A DNA stretch of 64,000 nucleotides, taken from assembly GCA_948144175.1 (NCBI GenBank), contig CANXME010002459.1, forward strand, positions 157,333 through 221,332. Direction: 5' to 3'. The stretch comes from Closterium sp. NIES-65. Its lineage: Eukaryota; Streptophyta; Zygnematophyceae; Desmidiales; Closteriaceae. The notes under the pieces were generated by a model. That model was given only the letters and a program-made list of their open reading frames with translations, made no database searches and had not been told where the DNA came from. The translations under genes were made by a program, and so were the position numbers. Shown here piece after piece: positions 31,743-42,500 of this stretch (position 1 is the first letter of the stretch; the number at the start of each line of letters is the position of its first letter).

Positions 31743-32835
31743 TGTTGGTGTAAGGGCCTAATAAACTCAAGCTATTAAGACTTTATCACACTTAAAACCT
31801 CTCCTCGGGGTCACCTCCAAGGGTCCTTGGGTGCCTGGTACAAGACCAGCCCCTATCCTTGGGTCCGAGTTTGTAGAGAGAGGGATCAAGAGGGACTTAG
31901 TCAAAACAGCAAGAGTACCTTGAACGTTGCGCAGCGTATCGTGCAGACCGTCGATCGGATTAAGCTGAGAATTTCCTATATCGAAGCTCACTCTAAGAGC
32001 TTTAAAATAAGCCAAGTTGCCTCGCGAAAAGTTCTGCCATTACGAAGTTATGGCTCGGACAGCGTTAGTCTAGCGTTGGAGTGCTAGCGTACTAGCGTTG
32101 ACTCGGGTAGCATTCCGCCGTCGCACCGCGTAGAAAAGAAATTCCAGCAAGGAAGGAATTCGCTTGAATCAATTTCACTATATTCAGGTACAAACAGAGA
32201 AGGAATAAATAGTTCTAGCTAGCAAGGACCTTGGGAATCAACCTGGGAACAACCAGGGATGATCCCAAATAATTCCAAGCAACAGAACCAACCTGGCTGG
32301 ACAAAATAGCAGGTGATAGGTTGGTGAACAACCTCTGGTTCTGTTTTTCCAACCTGGGAAAACAACAACCAGGTTCAGGTCCTAAAAACAGAACCTGTTT
32401 TGTCTTTGCCCAACCAGCCAAATGCTGGTTCCGCTGGTTTCCCCTGGCCCTGTAGCATGCAGATACAGACAAACAACATCCAACCTTTACCTAAATTGTA
32501 CCCCTATAGTGCCTGCCCTGCTACACTATAGTCAACCAAACAAAACAGTACAATTTCGAGTTGGATAGAACTGAATCTGCGCAATCAAGTAAGTTGAACC
32601 GCAAAGCTTCCATCTTGGGTTCCTTTGCGAGCTCGTCCTTTCTGCTTGTACTGTTCATAGCGCGTACAATGTTATGCCGAAGCGCACATTTTGCGAGTAC
32701 CTGCAAATGCTTCAAGCGAAAATTGCGAAAGCAAACAAACACACAAGCATACCATTCACACGCAAATGCATTCGCACACGCATACTCGTACAAACAGACG
32801 GCAGGATGTCGTGCAATGTGAATTTGCACCCAACA
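31743..32835 (-). repeat. 5' LTR of Copia element 2
   Basis: 1093 bp. It has the same base as the 5' LTR of element 1 at the one position that separates 5' and 3' LTRs in both elements. Confidence 0.96.
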
Positions 32836-33688
32836 ATTCAGCACCAACATGTTCGAGCACTTGCACGGACCGTTGGTAAAGAGGATCTACCAGCGGTCCA
32901 ACAAGCACAATGTAGATGGTCAGATTATGAAGTTCCATGCTAGGCGCATTCCGGACGTTGTGCCAGTGGACGATCGCGCTGGCTGGATTGAATTGCAATG
33001 CTATGCATGCATAATGTAATAAACTTGCTACTGTTTGTTGGCAGGCCATTGAGACAGGCACACGGACTCTTATCAAAGAGTCCTACTTTCTCCCTATGGA
33101 GTTACCAGAAGAACCCACCTCCACCAACTGGTTTGCAAGGAAGTGGGCCAAGCAACACCCAGTTGCACAAGCTGCCCTCAAGGATGCGCTAGTACGTTAT
33201 GCTGGATGCGTCTCCAAGATCAGAGTAAGTACTTTGTGGATCATACAATCATTTTTTTCTTGCCCCTATTCCAAATGCATACAAACTGCCACTCTTATGC
33301 AGGCCCATGCATTTTTGGCCATCCTAGCGGCAGATGATGCCAGCTTCTCAATGGTTTCTCACTTCGTTCAGGCGACGCCTGACTATTTTGAGCGGCCGTG
33401 GTACTCGGATGTTGCAGTAGAGGGTATAAGGTACGTTCAGAGAGAGTGACATGCAAGGTTGCTGCTGTGTACCACACAAAAATCCGTGAAAAGAGGGAGG
33501 AGCTGGCTTACATTAGATATTGGAATGCGTGCGGGGAGGATGCTGCAACTGGATGCACTCGCCTCAAGTGGATGACTGGAGTGTATGCGTACTCCGTGAT
33601 TCCGCTTGAAGCGCTACTTCGGCACGTCCATGTGGTGAAGGCGTTCCATCTGGACAGTGCCTATCTCCTAAATAAGTATCATATGTAA

Positions 33689-34155
33689 TGCATTAATCAA
33701 GTAATAAAATAGCCAGCTTGTATATGCACTGTCAAACTTTATTGAAGTCATAGCTAACTAAATCTATTCCAAAATGATGACTATTTTGGCAAACAACAAA
33801 ACACCGACAATGTCCGACATCCCGAAATTGAATTCCAACTCCAACAAACAAACGCGGTCCGATTTCGTTCCGTGATTGGTCGCGATTTCGTTTCGAAGCT
33901 TCGCCAACCAAAACACCTGAAATGTACACCCCTTCGAACCCCCTTCAAAAACCCAGGTTTTTTGTGATGTAGTAGCAGTAGTAACAGCGCGGGCACGGCA
34001 GTGCGGCTCAGTAGAGGCGGGCTGCATAACTCGGCAGCACGACGCGGCTCGGCGGGGTGGCTCGGCACGGCTGAGCAGCGCGGCTCAGCTGGGCGGCGCG
34101 GCTCGGCTGGCAGGCAGGCAGGCCGGCGCAGCAGTGCCTTGGCTCTAGCTCAGTT
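33689..34155. other. Spacer with GC-rich Copia-leader-like part
   Basis: 33689-33955 is AT-rich without a gene. At 33956 the junction-like sequence AGGTTTTTTGTGATGTAG appears, followed by GC-rich repeats (CGGCTCGGC type, about 33990-34130) like the leaders of Copia C and D. The same type of junction occurs at 6625-6645. Confidence 0.45.
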
Positions 34156-34359
34156 TCTTGGCGTTCTACACGCTCGTCTTCAGTTCTCAGCTCCAGTTGT
34201 GAGGCTGAGATCTACGCCACAACCATGGCTGCACATGAGTTACGCTGGCTTACCTACCTGCTGACCAACTTGGGAGAGCGGCCTCGTTCCCCTCCAGTGC
34301 TGTACGTCGACAACAAGGCTACCATTGCCTTGTGTGAGGAGCACAGACTGGAGCACTGA
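34156..34359 (+). pseudogene. Copia RNase H fragment
   Basis: Encodes SWRSTRSSSVLSSSCEAEIY, ATTMAAHELRWLTYLLTNLG and VLYVDNKATIALCEEHRLEH, then TGA. It corresponds to the RNase H middle of elements C and E and is truncated on both sides. It belongs to the short-LTR Copia group. Confidence 0.85.
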
Positions 34360-34439
34360 ACACAGAATGAAACACCAACACCTGCTCCTTCCCAGCACTC
34401 TCCATGCACCGGCAGTGTTCCAATACACACAACCTGAGA

Positions 34440-35400
34440 AATACGTTAGAAGCGTACACTTGGCGTGGTGGATGTGGTTCTTGAGGTCACCATTGCCCAC
34501 ATACTCGTACACCAACACCTGTTCTTGCCGCCCGCTCTCCACCTGCATGTCCACGCAGAACCCCAGCAATTGCACCAGGTTCTCATGCGTCAAAGGTTGC
34601 CATTGCTCGCACTTGTGTATGGACAGCAGGGGAGAGCATAGATAGGGAGCAGGAGGGAGACCATGGATAAGCATGTTCTTTTCTTTGTGTTGTTTTCCCC
34701 CTTCCGGTACCATTGTGCTCTCCACCTGCATGTCCACACAGAACCAAGCAGCCACACCAGGTTCTCATGCCGTAGCGTTGCCATAGTGTGCTCCTGTGTA
34801 TGGATAGAAGGGGACCAGAAGAGCACACAAGGCTAACTATCTGAATGCAATTCCTGCTCATAGGAGGAGCACACGGCTGCACCCCTGCTTTCCCTTCTCA
34901 TGTTTTCAGTTCACTTGTCTGACCTGTTTGTGCTACCTCCCCACACACCTCCTCTAAATGCTTGTCATCAAGCAACATTACTTCACGGCCCACTTTTCCC
35001 TGTGGAGGACACAAGCTCACATAATTACAATCTCTTCATATTCGATGTACGCACCTCCTTCTTAGAGTCGTTGGTCATCACGCGGCATCGCTTCACAGCC
35101 ACATCTCCCCTATGGGGGACACCCCCAGATACACCGTTGCAAAGCCCCCTCTAACATGCCTCTCCTTCCTCCCTATCCAACCATAGTCGCACCTCCTTCT
35201 CAAAGTCATTCGTCATCACGTGGCATCGCTTCACAGCCCATATCTCCCCTTGCGGCGACACCCCCAGCTACACCGTTGCAAAGCCGCCCCTCTTTAACCA
35301 GTTAACCTCAGCCCGATTATCAGTGGCTTGCACTAGCTGCTGCAAGGAGAACTCATGAAACACGTCTAAGTCGCCCCACTTGCCTGGTGGAACATGGGTG
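34440..35400 (-). pseudogene. Decayed receptor-like kinase exons, duplicated
   Basis: On the minus strand, 35395-35160 encodes a plant receptor-like kinase N-lobe: FSLQQLVQATDNRAEVNWL, the glycine-rich loop RGGFATV, a TAG (35268-35270) at the expected Tyr, then LGVSPQGEIWAVKRC with the ATP-binding Lys and NDFEKEVR with the helix-C Glu. Two further degenerate copies of the loop/Lys segment follow, near 35155-35035 (one-base deletion) and 35020-34925. Downstream, the next kinase block HENLVQLLGFCVDMQVES occurs at about 34618-34530, continuing QEQVLVYEYVGNGDLKNHIH, and again near 34800-34700. Stops and frameshifts show it is dead. The source was probably a host receptor-like kinase gene. Confidence 0.7.
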
Positions 35401-35479
35401 AAATTGCGGTGGTGGGTGGGGAATAGAGTTTGTTTATTATTATTGCTGAGAGTTACTTCACAGTACAATTAAAACCAGA

Positions 35480-38176
35480 AACCTGAATTATAAAAACCGA
35501 TCATTGCTTGGTTTGGTAGGTCAGGGGTTCAGGCAATATGAGGTGCGGAAGAATTGCAAAAGGTTGCAGGTTAGCGAAAAATGATGCGACTCTCCCGTGA
35601 GTCGACGAGATGATATCGGACGTCGCATCCCAGTAGTTTGTAGTCAAGAGACGGAGTAGAGCAGAAAATAACATCGCCGACAGAATCAGCTAAAAACTCA
35701 GACACTATAGAATCCAAGCATTGCTCACACCAGCTAAGCATATCAAGTGAACACAATTTATGGACTATCGTATGGTAGGTGCGGCGCGCATACTCAATCG
35801 AAGGGAAATGCAGGTGCTGACTGCGAGTGTGAAGCACGGAGAAAACTGATAGAGCGAGAGAAATTAGTGCTCACGTTTACCAGTTGGACACCTGGTAACC
35901 ACCCTAGTTCGGGAGGGAAAGTGTTAACACCTCAAAACACTTTTTGTAACTCAGGCTCCGGGTTTTAATCACGAGCAGGCAAGCAAAGAGTGTGGTGGAA
36001 TCACTCTTGAGACAATTCTCGCAGGTTTTGTGAGAGGCATTTGAGAGTGATTCGCGTTTAGCATTTGGGGAGGAGTAACAACACAAGGGTAGCAGTGAGA
36101 AGAGAAAACCCGAAAAAGCAGCCCAGTGGAATGCCAACCACTGTTGCTGGTGATAGGCCTGGTGGACGGGAAAACAGGAGAAGAGGAAGAGGGCAGCGCG
36201 AAAAGAGGGGAGGAGGAGAGGAGAATTGCTTCTGAGGCGTCTCAAGCGAAGCGACCCAAAGAGATGTCTGCGACTGCTGCTGGTGATTGGCCTGGTGAGG
36301 GGGGAAATTAGGAAGAGGGTAGGAAGAGGGGGGGGAGAGGAGAGGGGAGGAGGAAAGGAGGATTGCTCGCGTTTTAACAGTTTTACGAATCATTCCGTCG
36401 GGTTCTCGATGATCCCTTGCTCCAGCTTGTCCAGGATCTCCCTCTGCACCATACAGTAGAGGGTTTCCGCTTCTCCCACAAGGTAACCACCATCTTCCGG
36501 AAGAAAACTGAGGTTCAAATCCATCACGTTCCCAGAAATATTACGCTGTCTCTAGCTGCATGACGTTATTCTTCAGGGTCGGTGTTGGAAGTGTGGGGGA
36601 CGGGATTGCCCCCCACGCGAAGACCTCCCTTGACTCGGACCAAGGGAGGGTTTGTTCTTGGAAGGTTGGGGTGACGGCGAATTGTCCGCGTTGCCACGCA
36701 ACCGAACTTCCCCTGGTTGGGTCCGAAATGTTGTGAGGGCGACACTTGGCAGTCCCACAAGCACAAACAAAATTAGCGATAGTCTGGGCGAATGTTTTTA
36801 AACATCTCGCTACAGTCGCTACAATTTTGTGTAACACATGATTTCGGCATGAAGAAACAAACTCGGCAAAGTTTGAAATTGTGAACGCTGACGTCACGGA
36901 AATTGGACGCAATCCTAAGTCCGGATTTCTAGCGAGTCGCGCACGGTTTGATGTTATAATTGTGCTTGCATGTTTTAGCTATAAAACTAGAGAGCTATTC
37001 CAGAAAGTTCATCTTCAATTCGTAGCTTGTACCCAGCCATATATAAACAAGTATTGCTCTCTCATCTCTTGGGCGATTTCTGTGATCTCAAGTGCTACGA
37101 CATCTTTACTCCGAGCTCGTCAGATTGATCATATTCTCAGCTCCTAACTCGCCAAGTTCATTCCGTGGCGTCATTAGGAGTGAGACGGTTTCTTTCAGTC
37201 GGCCGCATCCCCGGTATCCCGGTGTACCGGTCCGCTACCTCCACCTTCGGCTACGATGCGGAATTCCAACGCCGGTGTGATGTGGGCCTCCTTCTTCCTC
37301 TCGTATTCCCATCGCAGTCCGGGCTGCCACCAATTCATGGTTCCCACGTGGGCTGGGTCGCTCCTCGAGTCCTCTTCGACTCCTCTGCCGAGGCGACGAC
37401 GACACCGTTGCTCGCATTCGTGGCATAGTTAGTGGCGATTCGCGAACTTCTCTCGCCTTCCAGCGTTCCTGCGCTTCCTGGGCCCATGGTGCATCCAGTT
37501 GCGCCGTCCCTTGGTCTGACCCAACCGGTGGCTTCCCTCCAACTTCTCGCCTCGGATCCTTTTGTCCGCGTTGATGCGGCGCCCGATACGTCGGCGATTC
37601 GCTATGACGTGATGTACGCTCGCTCTTATCTTTTGACTTGATGCTACTAGCATGCGCACGCCATCCTGGCGTTGCTTGCATCGTCTCCATGGTCCTACGC
37701 TGGTAACTAAAACCGGATCTCAATTGTACGCTATCATTCATTCCTTGCTTGTTTGTAATGAGTGACAGCTGCTCCTCACTATAGGAGGGCTATGCTTGGC
37801 TGACTGTCTGCTTGGAGTGGCTTCTGGGTAGCTAGGTCTCAGGAATCCTTTAGCTAATAATGAGAAAACAAACAAGCAAGCAAACGGTTCTATACCCCCA
37901 CCTTTTCTAAGTAGAGAAACGCTTACCGTTGCACGTGCATCTGTTGCACTTTTGGACGCCTTTCCCGCTTTGGTCGATTCGTCCGAGGCTCGGCACTTTT
38001 CCGTTGCCTTGTTTTGCTATTTGCTACTGATGGTTCTTCCTACACTACACAATTCTGTCACGCTATTTAGGCTATCTATAAGCTAACCTATTACGCTATT
38101 GGCTTTATTAAGACCCGGGGTAACCTATTTTACACTTATCTATCTGATATTTAGGGTTGTACAACTCAGCTTGGGG

Positions 38177-38212
<36 letters not shown>

Positions 38213-38765
38213 CTTATATTCGTATCGTATTCGCGCAAATTTCGCGCGTGCGGCGCCTCAGAACCAGGGCCCTAGATATCAGACTTTTTAGTCTGATTCA
38301 GAGTTCGTTCGGACTTTTTTTTTTTGTACCTAGTCTGAAGTCTAAGAAGTTTTTTTTATGTACCTTGTCTGATTTTCAGAGGTTTTTTTTTGTTGAGTTG
38401 TCTGAAATTTCAGCCTAATTTTATAAGTGTAGGCTGAGCCTCAGACTTGTATCGGGGGTGCACTCTGAAACCGGTAATACAGGGGTTTCCGCCAGCCTGG
38501 CGGCGTGTAGCACTAACACCGTCAATCATGGGCGGGACGGGAAGCCAAATTTTCCCGAGCGCGGCACCACACAGTTGCGTTGGTATGCTATAATTAGCTT
38601 CAATGCTGTTATAACTATGCTTTTACGAAACTGCATGATCTTAAAATTTGAAGGTAACTCTGACAGTTCATAGCGTCGCTGGGAAACCCACTCCCAAAGC
38701 TGTGGCGGCAAGAGGGTCTCCTGCTGACTCTGCTGTCGCTGCTGTCCACCCCCATAACCTCCGCC
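35480..38765. other. Long stretch without a recognised gene
   Basis: I see no convincing coding sequence. Notable items are an imperfect internal duplication around TGTTGCTGGTGATAGGCCTG (36126-36320), a TATA-like CATATATAAAC at about 37039, a poly-G run (38178-38211), and repeated TTTTTTTT/TAGTCTGA motifs at 38280-38400. Part of it may be old retroelement untranslated DNA. Confidence 0.4.
38178..38211 (+). repeat. Poly-G run of about 34 bases
   Basis: An uninterrupted G homopolymer directly after TTGGGGC. It could form G-quadruplex structures. Exact length is doubtful in any assembly. Confidence 0.9.
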
Positions 38766-39174
38766 TCAACTAGCTGCACCACCTGTACGAGCAGACGCAC
38801 AGGCACATACGCTTGCTTCCTCAACCAGCTGCTGCACCTCCCCTTCCAATGGACAGCGCTGCTGTAGTGGCCGGGTGGCAGAAGAAAGGGAGGAGAAGCG
38901 TCTAACTACAGCGTCGTACAAAGTCTGGGCCGACTTCACCTTACGAAGGTGGTCCCTCTTGTCGACTGGCATGTGAGTTGCGATGACAAGCTGTGCGACA
39001 TCATCACGCTCCGTCCACAATGTGTAAGCAAGGATGTCCGCCCGGTACCCCCACTGCACGTCCTCGCCAGCATCAGCAGTAGGCTCGGTGGAGTTGTGGG
39101 GGGCTGAAGGGACCCCAACGTGTGCTCGAGCAGGGAGACGCTATTTATAGTGAAAAGCTGGAGATACCTGTGCA
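38766..39174 (-). pseudogene. Copia D gag fragment
   Basis: Minus-strand frame LAYTLWTERDDVAQLVIATH, then DHLRKVKSAQTLYDAVVRRF matches the gag of element C (YKSAQTLYDAVVARYSS). It is separated from the D leader by element C and runs into unrelated sequence near 38766. Confidence 0.75.
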
Positions 39175-39295
39175 TGAGGAAATTAGAACGAGAATGATTC
39201 ACTAAGGAATGAAAGTGATACAAATGTGGAACCCTATGAATGTGTACCCCATATAGGCTACCCCACTATAGCTTACACAACATTATAATTTGACA
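39175..39295 (-). repeat. 3' LTR of Copia C (121 bp)
   Basis: On the minus strand TGTCAAATTATAATG...TTTCCTCA. Differs from the 5' LTR at two visible positions. Confidence 0.95.
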
Positions 39296-39547
39296 CACCC
39301 CCATAGGCAAAGTGGGGGAGAACAAGGGGTCACAAGACCAGTCAAGCAAAGCAAAGCAAAGCTCAGGGTGGATCACAACGTCACCACACAGTCCGAGCAC
39401 AAGGTCAAGGCCACAAGGCCAATTCACATGCAGGAGTACACATATATATATAAGGCTAAACAAGCAAGAGCAGGTATATATATATATGTAAGAGTACAGG
39501 CAAGGTCAAGGGGTAAGCAAGTGAGGCAAGACAGGGACAAGACCCAG

Positions 39548-42500
39548 CTAAGTGCAGAAGCGCTGATGATCACAAGGCGGAAGTGCCTTGGTGAAAACAT
39601 CAGCAGTGTTGGCCTCAGAGGCCACGTACGCAAGCTGCAACTGACCACGCTGCTGTAGCTCACAAACAAGGAAGTAGCGAAGAGAAATGTGCTTTGTTCT
39701 GTGCTCCAGTCTTTGCTCTCGACACAAGGCCAGCATGGCCTTGTTGTCTACATACAGGACTGGAGGAGAACGAGGCGGTTCTCCAAGGTCGGTCAGCAGG
39801 TAGGTGAGCCAGCGAAGCTCCTGTGCAGCCATGGCTCCGGCGTAGATCTCAGCCTCACAACTGGAGCCGAGAACAGAAGACGAGCGAGTAGCCGGCCACG
39901 AAATAGAGCCGGAACCAAGGCTGAAGGTGTAACCCTGTGACGACCGCTGCGTAGCCTGGTCGTCAGCCCAAGAAGCGTCCGCGTGCCCAGTGAGGACCAC
40001 TGGACTCCGCCCTCCAAGCACTAGCCCCATGCCCGATGTACTGCAAAAGTAGCACAACACCCTCTTTGCTGCAGCCATGTGCTCTGGTCTATGTCTCCCA
40101 GTAGCAACATAGCGTGCAAGAATGCTAAGAGGGTATGCAAGGTCAGGTCGTGTGCAGGTCATCAGGTACATGAGGCAGCCAACAAGCTCTGGGTACGGGC
40201 CACTCGACTCTACGGACTCATCCGAAGGTAGAGCTGAGAGCGAGTGGCGAGTAGACAGAGGAGTGGCCTGAGGCAAGGAGTACGTGAAGCCAAAGCGCTG
40301 AAGGACCTGCTGCACCATGTGTGACTAAGTCAGGGTAATGGTGCGGCGTGCTCTGTCCCGGGTGATCTGCAGGCCAAGGTAGGTGCGCAGTTCACCCAGG
40401 TCTGCGCACGTGTGTCTCTTCTGCAGCTCGGACTTCACGTGGGCGAGTCCAGCAGTGTCAGCAGTGGCAAAGACCAAGTCGTCGACGTACACGAGGATGT
40501 AGAACGGCGGCAAAGAGGTGTCGGTGCGTAGAAACAGCGACGGGTCGGCAGTAGAGGGAGCAAACCCAAGAGCCGCAAGTGTAGTCCTCAATGTGTCGTG
40601 CCACTCACGCGGTGCCTGGCGGAGACCGTAGACTGGCCGTCGGAGGCTCCACTGAGTGCAAGGAGGAAAAGTCCCAGTGAAGCCAGGTGGACGGCGCAGC
40701 CAGATCTCCTCGTGCAGGCTACCCCTCAAGAAAGCAGCACTGAAGTCAAGGGAGTGAAGCTCGTAGTCGCGCTGACCGGCTATGTGCAGCAGTACCCGAA
40801 GAGTGGTCATCTTCGGGGTGGGAGAGAAGGTCTGAAAGTAGTCAACTCCCTGCCGCTGACTGAAGCCACGAGCCACGTACCGCGCCTTGAAGACAGGTGG
40901 AAAACATGGCGGCCGCTTCACCCTGAAGATCCACATGCCACTGACGATGTTCGCCCCAGGTGGGGGAACCGCGTCAACGTAGGTGCCTATGGACTTCCAG
41001 GAAGCCATCTTTGCATCCATAGCTGCCTGCCACTGAGAGGAGTAGGGACCCTCTACGGCCTCCACGTAAGAGCGCGGAGTCGGGATGTCAAGTGCATCCG
41101 GGTCTCCCTCAGGGGTAAGGAGTACGGACGCGAGATGAGGTGAAGCAGCAGCCAGACACTGGAACTCCTCCTGCCTGTCCTCAAGGACGTCCGTGCCAAG
41201 AGCACACTCACCCCCGACGGACGGAGGACAGACAGACGCAAACTCAGCAACAAGACTAGCAGCGTAGTCGAGACGACAGCGAGCAGCAAAGTCGACGAGC
41301 ACAGCAACAAGAGCAGACGCAGCAGTGGACTCAAAAGAGGGGTCAGTGACGACAGTAGCAAGAAGACGTGTGACAGTAGGACTGGCAGCACGAAGAGAGT
41401 CCGACTCCGGGTCGGCAAGCGAAGAAAGAGAGGACTCGGGAGGAGAAGGCAAAGGGGCACGCAGAGGGGCAGTGGACGGACGCAGAGACATCCGGTGCGT
41501 GCCAAGGACAGGAGGAGAACGCTGACGCGAACCGCGACCACTAGCGCGAGAAGCACGAACAGGCGATGCAGGACGAGACGCAGGCTTACGACGCTCAGCA
41601 AGACCTCCAGTAGGACCAGTGTAGGGAGAGGGAGCAGGCAGTGGGGAGGCCGACGGTAACTATGACTAGGACTGGACAGGCGGTGGACACTCTAAGGGAG
41701 GAGGAAGACCAAGAACCTGCTGAAGGAGCGGAACGAAGTATAGCCGTGCCCGCGCAGGGACTCCAGACACAGCAGGGACAGCACCAGCACCCTCAGCACC
41801 TCCAGCAGCAACAGCGCCAACAGCACCTCCAGCTGCAATACCTCCAGTAGCACCAGCAGCACCCGCAGCAGGACCGCCGCCAGGAGTGACAGTAGTAGCC
41901 TCAGCGCCAACACCCTCAGCAGCTCCAGCTCCAGTCGGACGAGCACCTCCGGGACCAGCGGCACCAGCACCCACAGCGGACGAAGAAGCTCCAGCTCCAG
42001 CAGTACGCCTCCAGCGTCGGGCAAACCACTCGCGCCGCTCCTGTGGAGAGAGTGGCTCCCGGCGAGAAGAACCAGGAGAACCGCCAAGCCCAGCACTGCC
42101 AGACGTCACATGAGCAGGCCCAGCGGCCACTGGCTCCGCACCCCAAGGCGTAGCAGCCCCAGACGCAGCAACCCCAGGCGAAGGACAGCCAGGCTCAGCA
42201 CCTCCAGTCGTAGAACCCCCAGGCTCAGCACCCCCAGTCGCAGCACCCCCAGGCTCAACACCCCCAGTCGTAGCACCCCCAGGCTCAGCACCCTTAGTCG
42301 CAGCACCCCCAGGCTCAGCAACCCCAGACTCAGTACCCTCTTGCGCAGCACCCCCAGAGTCAGCACCCCCAGGCTCAGCACCCGCAGCAGTACCAGAGTC
42401 ACCAGCAACCTCGACTGGCTCGACTGCGTCTACCTGGGACACACCTGAAGGGGCAGGACCCTGAGGGGGGAGGGGGTCTACCGGGGGGGGACGTGGTACA

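Larger units (their letters stand above)
25981..32835 (-). mobile_element. Copia element 2, full length and intact
   Basis: A 6855-bp Ty1/copia element on the minus strand. The LTRs (25981-27073 is the 3' LTR, 31743-32835 the 5' LTR) are both 1093 bp and limited by TGTTGG/CCAACA. The target duplication is ATTCA (25976-25980, 32836-32840). The polyprotein frame is open throughout. It lies inside a coding exon of the Plavaka gene. With element 1 it forms a near-identical inverted pair, 9.5 kb apart. Confidence 0.97.
22721..33688 (+). pseudogene. Plavaka-type (CACTA superfamily) transposase, split by Copia
   Basis: A multi-exon transposase gene. Exon 1 (22721-23425) begins with a zinc-finger-like CEFCNRWFPNAQVYGGH. 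Later exons carry NNTPNFKLKAGVDEDPDTGE, then EVVGGIILYSDMTHM and GRKKAWPLMMMLANIS (the Plavaka/KDZ catalytic-core pattern), WVCDYPESGK, IMPDIMHQTDLGMM, then HLMSHYIDSIRRVGHLTEF up to 25980. Copia element 2 interrupts there. Coding resumes at 32841 with STNMFEHLHGPLVKRIYQRS, then AIETGTRTLIKESYFLPMEL, a further exon, and YIRYWNACGEDAATGC, ending at 33688. GT-AG introns separate most blocks. At least one junction (near 33430) needs a one-base shift, and the exon 1/2 join is not in phase. With a 6.9-kb insertion in an exon the gene is inactive. Confidence 0.85.

Noticed and set aside
37092..37741. Possible short gene after a TATA-like site at about 37039
   Set aside because: Frames on both strands are similar in length, none has a convincing start, domain or splice context.
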